Positions 16,360 through 26,039 are shown, counted from the first letter of the stretch. The stretch: 64,000 bases of DNA from Deltaproteobacteria bacterium (GCA_017644045.1 JAEPMI010000003.1:62001-126000), one strand, 5' to 3'. Numbers and translations: made by a program. Notes: a model not told the origin generated them from the sequence alone.

Positions 16360-17204
16360 GGTTCCTCTTCGGGCGTCGGCTCGGGTGCCGCGCGGCTCGC
16401 GGCGAGCGCGAGGAGCGCGTCGTGCACCGGGTCCGGCGGGCGCCGCCCCGGCGCGCGCACGCTGGTCTCGATGAGCTCCATCGCCGGTGCTTCTCGGTGC
16501 CACGCCGCCAACGCGAGCAGGCTCCAGCTCAGGGAGACCGGCGCCTTCAACGAGCTCACGGTCGCGCGCAGGTAGTCGAGCGAGCGCTCGATGGCGGGCA
16601 CCATCGGCTCCCCCGCCAGTCCGAGGAGCGCCACGCCGGTGGTCGCGGGGAAGGGCCGGAGCATGTTGCTCATCACGCGCGTGTTGCCGTAGTTCCAGCC
16701 GCCGCTCGGCAGGCAGCGATCGAGCAACATCTCGACGCCACGTCGGCATCGCTCGTGGTCGGCCCGCCCCGCTTCGCGCAGTCCGATGAGCGCATAGCCG
16801 GTCGGCTCCACCCACGAGTGCGTCGCGTCGACCCAGCTCCACCCGATGAGCGTCGAGTCGTGGCCGAGGAGCTCCGAGCGGTCGACCGGGATGCCGTGGT
16901 GGTCGAGCAAGTAGTCGATGGCTCGCGCCGCGGCGGCCTCTCGCCCCGCGCTCTGGAACGCCCAGAGCGCGAGGGAGGTGGGCCAGCGTGGCTGGTCGAG
17001 CGAGGGCAACACCGGGATCCCGCCGTCGTCCTTCTGCTGGGTCTGCAACCAATCGAGCGCCGTGCTCGTGTCGCGCCCATGCGCGCCGAGCGCGAGCGCG
17101 CCGAGCGCCGCGGCCTCGGCGCTTCCGCCGTCTCGATAGAGGTAGCCGAAGCGGTCGTCCGCGAAGGCGTTCGCGAGTCGATCGAGGAGGAGCTCGACCA
17201 CCAT
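16356..17204 (-). CDS. Terpenoid-cyclase/prenyltransferase-fold repeat protein
   Basis: 282 residues from ATG 17204, which overlaps the larE stop (TGATG). Alpha-alpha toroid repeats are seen, with QxxDGG-type motifs: WLQTQQKDDGGIPVL and LPSGGWNYGNTRVM. Helix pairs such as PTSLALWAFQSAGREAAAARAI and PTGYALIGLREAGRADHERC recur about every 50 residues. The catalytic DxDD of squalene-hopene cyclases is not seen, so it may not be a cyclase and may use the fold for binding. There is no signal peptide, although the downstream partner is exported. Such proteins frequently sit beside DUF362 genes in related genomes, as far as I recall. Confidence 0.75.
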   Translation of the reverse strand: MVVELLLDRLANAFADDRFGYLYRDGGSAEAAALGALALGAHGRDTSTALDWLQTQQKDDGGIPVLPSLDQPRWPTSLALWAFQSAGREAAAARAIDYLLDHHGIPVDRSELLGHDSTLIGWSWVDATHSWVEPTGYALIGLREAGRADHERCRRGVEMLLDRCLPSGGWNYGNTRVMSNMLRPFPATTGVALLGLAGEPMVPAIERSLDYLRATVSSLKAPVSLSWSLLALAAWHREAPAMELIETSVRAPGRRPPDPVHDALLALAASRAAPEPTPEEEP

Positions 17205-17995
17205 CAGCGCTTCGCTCCGTTCAGCGCGCCGCGGCGGTAGCCCTGCGGCTCGAGCTCGACCTCGTCGTAGCCACAGGCCCGGAGCGCCTCGTCCACCTCG
17301 GCCCAGCGCGTTCGTAGGCGCGGCACCTCGGTGGCGTCGACCTCCACCCGCGCACGCTGGCCGTGGTGGCGCACGCGGACGACCTCGAAGCCCATCGCGC
17401 GAACCGCCCGTTCGGCGCGCGCCACCTGCCCCAGTCGATCGGGCGTGATGGAGAGGCCGTACGGGAACCGGCTCGAGAGGCAGGCCAGCGCGGGCTTGTC
17501 CCACACCCCGAGCCCGAGCGCCTTCGCCTCGCGCCGGATGTCGGCCTTGTCGAAACCGAGCTGGTCGAGCGGCGAGCGCACCCCAAGCTCCTTCGCCGCC
17601 CGCCGGCCGGGGCGATGGTCACCGCGGTCGTCTCGGTTGAACCCATCGACGACCGACGCGAGCTCGAGCGCGCGCGCCTCCGCGAGCGCCACGCCGTAGA
17701 CCTCGGTCTTGCAGAAGTAGCAGCGGTCGACCGGGTTCGACGTGTAGCGCGCGTCGTCGAGCTCGTGCGTCGACACGCTCCGATGGCGAACCCCGAGGCG
17801 TGCCGCGAGCGCCCGCGCGGCCTCCGCCTCTTCGGGCGGCAGGCTCGGTGACACCGCGGTGAAGCCGACCGCACGGTCACCGAGCGCTCGGTGGGCGACC
17901 GCGAGCAGGTAGCTCGAGTCGACCCCGCCGCTGAAGCACACGAGCACCGACTCGAGCCCCGCGAGATGCGCTTCCAACACCTCGGTCGTGCTCAT
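17204..17995 (-). CDS. larE: LarE, ATP-dependent sulfur transferase for nickel-pincer cofactor
   Basis: 263 residues from ATG 17995. The PP-loop pyrophosphatase motif SGGVDSSYLL lies at 22-31. Three cysteines, C92 and C95 in RCYFCK and C172 in ALACLSSRFPYG, are those of the Fe-S type LarE. That type can use a 4Fe-4S cluster to supply sulfur catalytically, unlike the sacrificial single-Cys enzyme of Lactobacillus plantarum. It converts the two carboxylates of the pyridinium precursor made by LarB to thiocarboxylates. The stop overlaps the start of the cyclase-fold gene. Confidence 0.9.
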   Translation of the reverse strand: MSTTEVLEAHLAGLESVLVCFSGGVDSSYLLAVAHRALGDRAVGFTAVSPSLPPEEAEAARALAARLGVRHRSVSTHELDDARYTSNPVDRCYFCKTEVYGVALAEARALELASVVDGFNRDDRGDHRPGRRAAKELGVRSPLDQLGFDKADIRREAKALGLGVWDKPALACLSSRFPYGLSITPDRLGQVARAERAVRAMGFEVVRVRHHGQRARVEVDATEVPRLRTRWAEVDEALRACGYDEVELEPQGYRRGALNGAKR

Positions 17996-19215
17996 CGGAG
18001 CGCCTCGATCGCGGCGGCGAGCGCCAGCGCGTAGACCTCCTTGAGCGGGACGCCGTGCTCGATCGCCGCGCGCCGACAGTCCTCGTGCTCCGGGGCGACG
18101 TTGCGCGGGAGACCGTCGCCATCCGCGACCTTCATGGCGATCGTCCCGTGCACGGTGTCCACCTGGATCGTGCGGCGCGGTCGCGCGCTTCGTTCGACCG
18201 ATGCGCGGCGAACACCCAGCGTCGTCGACTCGCTCGCGAGCACCTTGGCCAGCCCGTCCGCTCGCGGTGGCTCCGCCAGCGCGCTCACGAGGACGGCCGG
18301 TCGCCCCTTCTTCATCACGATCGGCGTGAGCCACGCGTCGAGCGCGCCCTCCGCCATCAACCGCTCCACCACGTGTCCGGCGATCTCCGGGGACATGTCG
18401 TCGACGTTCGCCTCCAGGACGACCAGCGTCTCCCGCGCCAGCTCGCGCTCGCCGAGCACGACCCGCACCAGGTTGGGTCGGTCGGGGAGCGTTCGGCTAC
18501 CCGCGCCCCAGCCGGTGCGGTCGGGCTTCATCGCGGGCCACCGCTCGAAGCGTTCGGCCGCGCTCGCGACGATCGCGGCGCCGGTGGGCGTCACCAGCTC
18601 GACGCTCGCGCCACCGTCGAAGGTGGGCGCGCCGCGCAGGCAGGCGACCGTCGCGGGCGCCGGTAGCGGCAGCGGTCCATGGCGAGCCTGGACGATGCCC
18701 GAGCCCAGCGGGAGCGGCGAGCACACGACGCTCGCGCCGAGGTGCTCGAGCGCCACGCTCGCGGCCACGATGTCGACGATCGAGTCGACGGCGCCCACCT
18801 CGTGAAAGACGACCGAGTCGACCGTCACGCCGTGGACCTCCGCTTCGGCGTGCGCCAGCTTCTCGAACGTCGCGAGCGCCCGTTCTCGAGCACCTTCTCC
18901 GAGTGGCGCGTGCTCGAGAAGCTCCCGGATCTGCGCCCAGCTTCGGTCCTCCGCCGAGTCGTCGGCAGGCACCACGAAGCGCGAGGCGCGGATCCCCGAG
19001 CGCTCCGTCGCTCCGTGCTCGAGCCGGATCGTGCCGATCGAGAGCGCGTCGATCGCGTGCTGCAGCACGGCGAGCGGGACGCCGAGGTCGAGCATCGCGG
19101 CGACGAACATGTCGCCTGCGACACCGCTCACGCTCGCGTCGACGTAGAGCAGCCGCCCCGCGCCTGCGCCGGCCTCGAGCGTCTCGCGCAGGTCGACCGC
19201 GTCACCGTGGGGCAT
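17992..19215 (-). CDS. larC: LarC, nickel insertase for nickel-pincer cofactor
   Basis: 407 residues as a single uninterrupted frame (in some lactobacilli it is split by a programmed frameshift). Family marks: YVDASVSGVAGDMFVAAMLD, VVFHEVGAVDSIVDIVAA, VCSPLPLGSGIVQARHGPLP, LVTPTGAAIVAS, VLEANVDDMSPEIAGHVVE and the KKGRPAV loop. It inserts nickel into the thiolated precursor at the expense of CTP. The start overlaps the end of larB by 14 bp; the stop overlaps larE by 4 bp. Confidence 0.93.
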   Translation of the reverse strand: MPHGDAVDLRETLEAGAGAGRLLYVDASVSGVAGDMFVAAMLDLGVPLAVLQHAIDALSIGTIRLEHGATERSGIRASRFVVPADDSAEDRSWAQIRELLEHAPLGEGARERALATFEKLAHAEAEVHGVTVDSVVFHEVGAVDSIVDIVAASVALEHLGASVVCSPLPLGSGIVQARHGPLPLPAPATVACLRGAPTFDGGASVELVTPTGAAIVASAAERFERWPAMKPDRTGWGAGSRTLPDRPNLVRVVLGERELARETLVVLEANVDDMSPEIAGHVVERLMAEGALDAWLTPIVMKKGRPAVLVSALAEPPRADGLAKVLASESTTLGVRRASVERSARPRRTIQVDTVHGTIAMKVADGDGLPRNVAPEHEDCRRAAIEHGVPLKEVYALALAAAIEALR

Positions 19216-19951
19216 CGAGCATCCTCGAGGCGACGCACGCGGCGCCGAACCCGTTGTCGATGTTCACGACCGCCACGCCCGCGGCGCAGCTCGAGAGCAT
19301 GCCGAGCAGCGCCGCGATGCCCCCGAAGCTCGCGCCATAGCCGACCGAGGTCGGTACGGCGATGACCGGTCGGGAGATCAGACCGGCGACCACGCTCGCC
19401 AGCGCGCCCTCCATACCCGCGGTGACGATCACCGCCCCCATCGTCTCGAGCGTCGGTCGCTGGGCCACGATGCGATGCAGGCCGCTCACGCCGACGTCTT
19501 CGATCCGCACGGGCTCGTGCCCGAGCGCCTCGAGGGTCACGATCGCTTCCGAGGCCACCGGACGGTCCGTGGTACCGGCGCTCACCACGGCGACTCGTCC
19601 CCCGCGTCTCGCTGCCGGGGTCCCCACGACCAGCGTTCGCGCGACCGGGTCGTGGGTGGCGTCTTCGAACGTCCCCACCACGCGCTCGGCGGCGTCCGGC
19701 GCCACCCGCGTCACCAGGGCGACCGATCCGCGGCTGCGGATCGCGTCGACGATCCCCAGCACCTGCTCGGCGGTCTTGCCCTCGCCATAGACCACCTCGG
19801 GCGCGCCCGTGCGGAGCTGCCGCTGGTGGTCCACCTTCGCGAAGCCGAGGTCCTCGAAGGGCAGGTCGACCAGGGCCTCGAGCGCCTCCTCGACGGGGAG
19901 CTCCCCCGCCTGGATGCGCTCGAGGAGCGCCCTCATCGCGTCGCGGTGCAC
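19202..19951 (-). CDS. larB: LarB, nicotinate-adenine-dinucleotide carboxylase/hydrolase
   Basis: 249 residues, related to PurE (AIR carboxylase). The C-terminal half has SAGTTDRPVASEA, GVSGLHRI and VIAVPTSVGYGASFGG. The final block MLSSCAAGVAVVNIDNGFGA has the cysteine that forms the covalent adduct with nicotinate dinucleotide in characterised LarB. It carboxylates C5 of the pyridinium ring and releases AMP, giving the first intermediate of the nickel-pincer nucleotide. It is the first gene of the operon; the ATG at 19951 is divergent from the large lipoprotein gene, with a 180-bp gap. Confidence 0.93.
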   Translation of the reverse strand: MHRDAMRALLERIQAGELPVEEALEALVDLPFEDLGFAKVDHQRQLRTGAPEVVYGEGKTAEQVLGIVDAIRSRGSVALVTRVAPDAAERVVGTFEDATHDPVARTLVVGTPAARRGGRVAVVSAGTTDRPVASEAIVTLEALGHEPVRIEDVGVSGLHRIVAQRPTLETMGAVIVTAGMEGALASVVAGLISRPVIAVPTSVGYGASFGGIAALLGMLSSCAAGVAVVNIDNGFGAACVASRMLDAPR

Positions 19952-20080
19952 GGGATCACCATAGCTGGTTGCCGAGCCTCACCACGGTCGAATGCGCGGT
20001 TCCCGAGAGTCGGGCTCGGCGCGCCGCGGGCGACCCCTGCAACACAAAAGCGCCTGTAATCGTTCAGGTTTTTGTCGGCA

Positions 20081-20094
20081 CTACTCATTAGTAG
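20081..20094. promoter_or_regulatory. Short inverted repeat in the larB/lipoprotein divergent gap
   Basis: CTACT-CATT-AGTAG, a perfect 5-bp arm palindrome, lies in a comparatively AT-rich patch (20061-20100) between two divergent genes. This patch is the best place for promoters of either gene, but no clear -10/-35 pair can be assigned. Confidence 0.25.
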
Positions 20095-20131
20095 GGTTCA
20101 CCTCTCGCACCGTGTCTGGAAAATTCGGCGC

Positions 20132-23100
20132 ATGCGGAATTGCCTCGCGATGATCCCTCTCGTCCTCCTCATGGCCTGCGGGGACGACGGAATGAGCACG
20201 AGTGACGCCAGCGTGGACATGGAGCCGCCGGCGCGAAGTTGTGAGCGCGATGTCGCTGCCATCGAGGCGCGCCCCGACTGCGACACCGACGACGACTGCC
20301 CCTGCGGCGCCCACTGCTCGCTCGGCATCTGCGAAGCCGAGTGCACGGCAGACGCCGAGTGTGGCGATGGACGGGTCTGCGACTCCTTCGGTCGTTGCCG
20401 TGGCGCCGGGGAGACGTCGCTGGTGCCCGCGCCGGTGCAGGTTCGGACGACCGGTGCGCTGACGATCGCCCGTCAGGCGGTGACGGTGGGCTCCGACTCG
20501 CGCGCCGGGCTCCTTCGCTTTCGGGTCGATGGGACCGACCCGACCCCCGTGCGCGTCATGGGGCGAGACGGAGCCGAAGTCGCTTGCGAGCCGGATGTCT
20601 GGGTCGAGGAGTGTGAGCTCATGGCGATGCCGTCCGACGACGAGGTCGAGGTCGCCGTTCGTCAGGGGCCCGACTCGCCGATGGACGACGTCCCGGTGGT
20701 CCGCATCCGGACCGAGCACGACGAATCGACGGTGACGGTGGTTCGGCCCGACCAGCGGCCCATGATGGAGCCCGCGGGCACGCACGAGCCCTCGGGTCAC
20801 TACTCGGGCTCCGGCCACGTGACGATGGCCGGCTTCACCGACAGCATGGCGGCCCCCCGGGAACGGCTCGACGTCCCGTTCGAGGTGGACGTCTGGGGAG
20901 CTCCGGACGCCCTGACCGTGCGCGTCGCGGACCCCCTCCACATGCTCACGAGCGCCGAGGCGGTCATCGGAAGTGCGAGCCTCGGCGACGCCGTCGATGG
21001 TGTCCGGACCGGCACCGCGTCCTTTCCCGTGCACCCCTACCTCGAAGGGCGAGTCGCCGGAGAGGCGTTCGACTCGGTCACGGAGATCCACGAAGCGGAT
21101 CTCCGCTTCTTCGAGCGCTCCGGGCTCCTCCTGGTGTCGTTCCTCCAGCGCATTCACGGCGCCGGCGCAGACCTCGACAACCGCTGGTCCCTGCGACTCC
21201 TGACCGATGGGGACGCGCCGGCCGAGCCGCCCGCGATTCCGGCGGACGTGGCGCTGACGACCGACCCCGAGCTCGTCACCCGAACGGGCTGGGAGGCAGC
21301 GTTCGCCGAGGCGTTCCCCGACACGCCGCTGCTCACGGGACCGGAACGGCGCCAGCGCGCCCAGTGGGCGCTCGGTCGGCCGACCCATCTCGCCGGCTGC
21401 TACGGCGACGTTCGAGACCACGACGCCTCTCGGGCGTACCTCGGTTACTGGCAAGACGATCCAGGCGAGCCCACGTCCTTTCCTCTCGTCGCGAACTCAC
21501 CCCTGCTCCCGCGCATCGGGAGCGGCACGGTCGCCTGGTACGAGCCGCTGGAGACCTACGACGTCCACCGCATTCACCCCGCGACCGATCCGCTCCCGAG
21601 TATGCCCGCCGGCCCCTTCGAGGAGCACGAGGCCGGCGAGATCCCTTGCCGGGGGGACTACACCTTCCGCTACGGCATGGGCACGTATGGCCGCTCCGTC
21701 AGTGGGCTCAGTGTGGACGAGTGCGACATGCTCACCGAGCGCCTCGGTTGCACACCGCGAACCCTGCCCGAGCCGCTCGACCAGTGGTTCCACATCGACA
21801 CGACCAAGACGCTGACGGACGGCACCGTCGTCCGCATCCCCGAGCGTGTGGAGATGCGGTGGACCCAGACCTGCGTGCTCCCCGAGACCTACATCCCGGG
21901 TTGCACGAGCGAGCTCGTGGCCTGCTCCGACATCTCGCCGGGTGACACGAGCGCCAGCGTCGGTCGAAGCGACTTCACGACCGACGTGCTCGATCGCTCG
22001 CGTGATGCCCTCTGCGCTTCGGGCAACCGCAGCGGCGCCATCGAGATCGACCACCGCGCCGACACCTCGGCGACCCGCGTCAGCGCCGCGGACAACGCCG
22101 CCTGCGCCGCGGAGATCGCGCGCCTCGTCGAGGCGCCGCCCTCCACCGCCGGGGCGGTCTACGGCGATGCGCTGACCGCCCTCTCGGCCGACCCGAGCTG
22201 CGTCGACGTGTCGCGTACGATGACCGCGATCGGCCTCGGCTTCGACTCGCTGGCCGACACACCCGACGACCAGCAGTCCCGCACCTATGCGATGAGACTG
22301 CTGACCCGCTGGCTCCGGGCGGTCGCGGCCACGGCCTCGGACGCCGCACAGCGAGCGAGCGTCGAGGGCGTGCCCACGGGCCGCGCGTCGCCGACCGAGG
22401 ATCTCCTGCGCTCGCTCGCGGCGTGGGATCTGCTCATGCACCCTCGGGTGCTCTCGGGGCTCGCCGCCATGCCGGCCGACGAGCTCGCGTCACCGAACTA
22501 CCGGTTCTACGAGCTCGGCGTCGTCGGTCGCCGCGGCGACGAGCAGAACCTCGGCCTCTCGGCGGTGCTCCTCGACAGCATCGCGCGTGAGCTCGAGCTG
22601 CTCAACCGAGTGCTCGAGGACGCCGCGTTCAGTGGCGACCCCTCGGCGCTCGCACACCTCGGTGCCTACATGCCGCGCATGATGACCGCCCGGGCGCTGG
22701 CCGTCGGACTCGAGGCGCGCGCTCGGGCCGCGGACCCGGACTACGAGTGGGCCGGTCCCTACGAGACCGCGTCCATTCGCGCGAGCTCCAAGCTCGGCGA
22801 GTCGCTCGCGCGCGCCGACATCATCCGCGAAGGCCGCAACCCGCTCGGCATCGACGACGACGACCTGCCCCTCTACTTCCTCGACGACTCGATCGGCGCG
22901 GGCGGACGATTCGCCGCCGTCAGCGACTTCCTGCTCGGCTCGGGGCCCGGTGCGTCCGCGTGGGCGCCCACCCTGGTCGCGCAGGCGTCGAGCGCGCTCG
23001 ACGAGGCGCGGACCGCGTTCATCGAACAGGAAGACCGCGACTACCTCATCGCTCGCGACGAGCGCGACCATCAGCGCTGGGTCGGAGAGGTGCGCGACGA

Positions 23101-25204
23101 GTACAACGCGACCCTTCGCGACTACTGCGGCCCCGTGACCGAGAGCCTGATCGACGACCCGAGCTTCAGCGCGACGACCTGCTCGCTCAATCGCGGCGCG
23201 CCGGGGTGCAACATCGACGACTTCGAGCGCTTCGCGGCGTGGACCGGCGAGGACTTCGCGGGCAGCCTCTGTTTCGCGGACGAGGCCGCGGGCGACGACT
23301 CGGCGATCTTCCGGAACGACCCCGAGCTGGCAGCGGTCGCCGACGCCTGCGTGAGCGAGACCGGGATGATGGCGTCGCTCCACGTGGAGCCCTGCTCGGA
23401 CGACCCGAGCAAGCCCTGCCTCGTTTGCGACGCGGGTGGGCTCGAGGCTCCGATCACCCCCAGCGCTCTGTTGCCGAGCTCCGAAGCGGGCTCACCGGAG
23501 GCGGTGATGGCGCACAACCAGGCGGCGAAGGCGACCTGCCTCGCCCGCTTCCCGAACTGGCGGCAGTTCCCGCCGCAGGCGCGGACCGCGATCGAGACGC
23601 CGGGCTGCGTTCGAGGCACCCTCGGCGAGGCCTTCCTCGACATCGTCGCCGCCAACCGTGACGTGCAGGCGGCCCGCGCGGCGTACGCCGAGCACCTCGA
23701 GGCGTACGACATCGCGGTGAGGAGCTGCCAGCTCCAGGCCGAGTCGAACGCCCGCCTCACCGAGCTCTCGAACGCCCACCTGGCGAACATGCGGGACCTG
23801 CGCGCCGGCCAGCTGGCCGCCGACATCACGGCGTCGGTGGCGGGGGCCGCCAAGGACTGCGCGGACGCCGGCATGGCGGCCTCCGGTGACGCACTCCTGA
23901 GCGCTGGCGCGTCGCTCGCCTTCAGCCTCGTCTCCTGCGGTTCCGCCGTGGTCGAAGCCACCGCCAACGGTGTCAGCGCCGGCTTTGGTGTGGGCATCGA
24001 GAACGCCATCGACGCCCACGAGTCCGCGGTCTCGACCGAGGAGGGCAACACGGCGGTGGCCATCTGTTACAACGACGCACGCTCCGAGCTGGTCGGGATG
24101 CGCTCGGCGGCGATCGCCATCGACCAGGCCACCTTCGACCTCGAGCGGGTCACCGCGACCCTCGCGCAGGAGATCGCCGACGCCGACCGGGTGTGGGCCG
24201 ATGGCCATGCGTACCTGAACGACATCGAAGACTTCCCGGTCCGGCCGCCCTCGGGCGACCTGTGGGCCGACGCGCGGCTCGCGACCTTCGAGCGGCGCTT
24301 CCGGCTGGCGCGGCGCGCGAGCTACCTCGCCGTGCGCGCCATCGAGTACGAGTTCCAGGCCAGCCTGACGGCGCGGGCGGACGTGCTCGCGGCGACCACA
24401 CCGGACGACCTGGAAGCCGCGTTGACCGACCTCTGGACGGTCTCCGGCACCCGGACCATCGGCGGGAGCCGCCCGAGCGATCTCCACGCCGTGTTGAGCC
24501 TGCGCGACGACATCCTGCGCATCGAGGACGAGCCGGGCGCCTCTCATCCCCTCACGCCCCGGGAGCGCTTCCGGCTCGCACTCAGCGGCGCAGAGCACGC
24601 GGTCTACGACGACGACGGTCGCTACCTGGGCCAGCAGATCCCCTTCACCCTCGCCCCCCTCGGCGCCCTCGGCGTCGAGACGAGGGGAGTCGGGATCTTC
24701 GGTACCTCCGACTGTGCCGAGCGACTCTGGTCGGTGAACGCGTCGGTCGTCGGCGAGAGCCCGTACGAGGGGAGCGACACGACCTTCGTCCGGCTGGACC
24801 TGCTCAAGGAGAACACCTTCTCGAGCCAGTGGTGCGGAACGGCACCCGAGGGTGAGCCCTTCCAGACCGCGAGCGTCCGGCCGGCGAGGAACCTCTTCCG
24901 TGAGCCCGGCGTGGGCGAAACGGTCGGCATGAGCTTCGGCGTCGAGCGGAACCCGAGCCCCTACTCGCGCGCTCGAATGGAGGCGTTCATCGGCGTCGAC
25001 CGCGCCGCGCTCGAAGACCCGATGTACGCCAACGGCGAATCCAGCGAGCTCGCCGCGCGGGGTCTCTACGGGAACTACGCGGTCTTCATCCCCGGTGAGC
25101 TGATCGCCGAGGAGACCAGCTCGGGCGCGTACACCAGCGGCCTCGTCCTCGACCGCGTCGACGACATCCTCCTGCGCCTCGACTACATCTCGGTGGCGCG
25201 TTGA
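20132..25204 (+). CDS. Giant lipoprotein (1690 aa) with Tc-toxin-like layout, function unknown
   Basis: The ATG at 20132 starts a short signal ending in a lipobox (LVLLMACG); the frame is open from 20072 but has no better start. After the lipid-anchored cysteine come a Cys-rich segment (about 30-85, with alternating C/D motifs), a beta-rich part to about 350, and a long helical middle. A coiled-coil-rich region follows (about 1170-1460), interrupted by a hydrophobic Ala/Gly/Ser/Val helix pair at about 1253-1296. A final beta-domain (about 1500-1690) ends LVLDRVDDILLRLDYISVAR. Long helices around a buried hydrophobic hairpin, plus a terminal beta-sandwich ending in a DxxxDxxLxLxY strand, recall Tc-toxin A subunits and related alpha-pore-formers. 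That is resemblance, not proof. It faces a LuxR-type regulator convergently. Confidence 0.75.
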   Translation: MRNCLAMIPLVLLMACGDDGMSTSDASVDMEPPARSCERDVAAIEARPDCDTDDDCPCGAHCSLGICEAECTADAECGDGRVCDSFGRCRGAGETSLVPAPVQVRTTGALTIARQAVTVGSDSRAGLLRFRVDGTDPTPVRVMGRDGAEVACEPDVWVEECELMAMPSDDEVEVAVRQGPDSPMDDVPVVRIRTEHDESTVTVVRPDQRPMMEPAGTHEPSGHYSGSGHVTMAGFTDSMAAPRERLDVPFEVDVWGAPDALTVRVADPLHMLTSAEAVIGSASLGDAVDGVRTGTASFPVHPYLEGRVAGEAFDSVTEIHEADLRFFERSGLLLVSFLQRIHGAGADLDNRWSLRLLTDGDAPAEPPAIPADVALTTDPELVTRTGWEAAFAEAFPDTPLLTGPERRQRAQWALGRPTHLAGCYGDVRDHDASRAYLGYWQDDPGEPTSFPLVANSPLLPRIGSGTVAWYEPLETYDVHRIHPATDPLPSMPAGPFEEHEAGEIPCRGDYTFRYGMGTYGRSVSGLSVDECDMLTERLGCTPRTLPEPLDQWFHIDTTKTLTDGTVVRIPERVEMRWTQTCVLPETYIPGCTSELVACSDISPGDTSASVGRSDFTTDVLDRSRDALCASGNRSGAIEIDHRADTSATRVSAADNAACAAEIARLVEAPPSTAGAVYGDALTALSADPSCVDVSRTMTAIGLGFDSLADTPDDQQSRTYAMRLLTRWLRAVAATASDAAQRASVEGVPTGRASPTEDLLRSLAAWDLLMHPRVLSGLAAMPADELASPNYRFYELGVVGRRGDEQNLGLSAVLLDSIARELELLNRVLEDAAFSGDPSALAHLGAYMPRMMTARALAVGLEARARAADPDYEWAGPYETASIRASSKLGESLARADIIREGRNPLGIDDDDLPLYFLDDSIGAGGRFAAVSDFLLGSGPGASAWAPTLVAQASSALDEARTAFIEQEDRDYLIARDERDHQRWVGEVRDEYNATLRDYCGPVTESLIDDPSFSATTCSLNRGAPGCNIDDFERFAAWTGEDFAGSLCFADEAAGDDSAIFRNDPELAAVADACVSETGMMASLHVEPCSDDPSKPCLVCDAGGLEAPITPSALLPSSEAGSPEAVMAHNQAAKATCLARFPNWRQFPPQARTAIETPGCVRGTLGEAFLDIVAANRDVQAARAAYAEHLEAYDIAVRSCQLQAESNARLTELSNAHLANMRDLRAGQLAADITASVAGAAKDCADAGMAASGDALLSAGASLAFSLVSCGSAVVEATANGVSAGFGVGIENAIDAHESAVSTEEGNTAVAICYNDARSELVGMRSAAIAIDQATFDLERVTATLAQEIADADRVWADGHAYLNDIEDFPVRPPSGDLWADARLATFERRFRLARRASYLAVRAIEYEFQASLTARADVLAATTPDDLEAALTDLWTVSGTRTIGGSRPSDLHAVLSLRDDILRIEDEPGASHPLTPRERFRLALSGAEHAVYDDDGRYLGQQIPFTLAPLGALGVETRGVGIFGTSDCAERLWSVNASVVGESPYEGSDTTFVRLDLLKENTFSSQWCGTAPEGEPFQTASVRPARNLFREPGVGETVGMSFGVERNPSPYSRARMEAFIGVDRAALEDPMYANGESSELAARGLYGNYAVFIPGELIAEETSSGAYTSGLVLDRVDDILLRLDYISVAR

Positions 25205-25208
25205 GCCC

Positions 25209-26039
25209 TCAGGGTTCGTGCTCGAGCTCGCCCATGGGCATGAGCTTGCCGGTCCAGACCGGGTCGTCGCTCACGGGCTGGGTCACGAACTGACTCAAGA
25301 GCTCGCCGCGACTCCGCACGCCGAACGTTCGGTACACGGACACGACCAACTGATGAAAGGACGAACGCGCCAGCCCGAGCTCGGCTGCACCCTCCTTCTC
25401 GGAGAGCCCCTGCAGCAGACACACCAGCACATCGCGCTCGCGCCGCCTCAGCAGATCCCCATCGAGCAGACCGAGCATTCGGCACCATCGGCGAGCGATC
25501 GGCTCGAACACGTGCATGGCCGCGAGCGCGTGCCCGTCCGCGTCCTCTCCAAACCGGCCCTGGCTCCGCTTGCGGTCGAGCAAGAAGTGCACCTCGAGGC
25601 GCTGCCCGATCGGCAGCGTGGCGCCGAGCCGATGCTCGATCCCCACCAGTCGCGCGAGCCACGCATGGGTCGGGCTGTCGTGGTCGGAGAACGACATCGA
25701 GCCTGCTCTGTGGCGGCCGCGCTCGCCCAGCATCTCGGCTTCCTTCTTCCCCCACTTCAACCGTCGGATCGCGGCGTTGACGGCGATCGCCACCGGCCGC
25801 GGCATCTCGCGGTGAAACCAGACGGCCCGCCAGCCTTCGAGCGGATCGCCTTTCTCGTGTTCGGTGCGGCCGGCGAACACCACCGCCCCGGAGTCCGCTT
25901 CGAAGAATTCGGTGAGCTCGGAGATGACCGCCTCGATGTTGGACTCGACGGATTGGACCCCCAGCCCTTCGACCTTCTTCCGAAGCTCGAAGAGGCCTTG
26001 CCACCGAATGGGGACGTCAGCACTCAGCTCGTAGAGCAT
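25209..26039 (-). CDS. LuxR-type transcriptional regulator with unusual sensor domain
   Basis: 276 residues. The C-terminal HTH is LuxR-like: RRERDVLVCLLQGLSEKEGA, then AELGLARSSFHQLVVSVYRT and FGVRSRGELLSQF. The typical KTV in the recognition region is replaced by SSFHQLVVSVY, as often in myxobacterial members. The N-terminal 190 residues (EAVISELTEFFEADSGAVVFAG...) look GAF-like. There is no receiver domain, so it is not a two-component response regulator. It ends 5 bp from the convergent giant lipoprotein gene; the truncated gene at 1-528 looks like a relative. Confidence 0.8.
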   Translation of the reverse strand: MLYELSADVPIRWQGLFELRKKVEGLGVQSVESNIEAVISELTEFFEADSGAVVFAGRTEHEKGDPLEGWRAVWFHREMPRPVAIAVNAAIRRLKWGKKEAEMLGERGRHRAGSMSFSDHDSPTHAWLARLVGIEHRLGATLPIGQRLEVHFLLDRKRSQGRFGEDADGHALAAMHVFEPIARRWCRMLGLLDGDLLRRRERDVLVCLLQGLSEKEGAAELGLARSSFHQLVVSVYRTFGVRSRGELLSQFVTQPVSDDPVWTGKLMPMGELEHEP

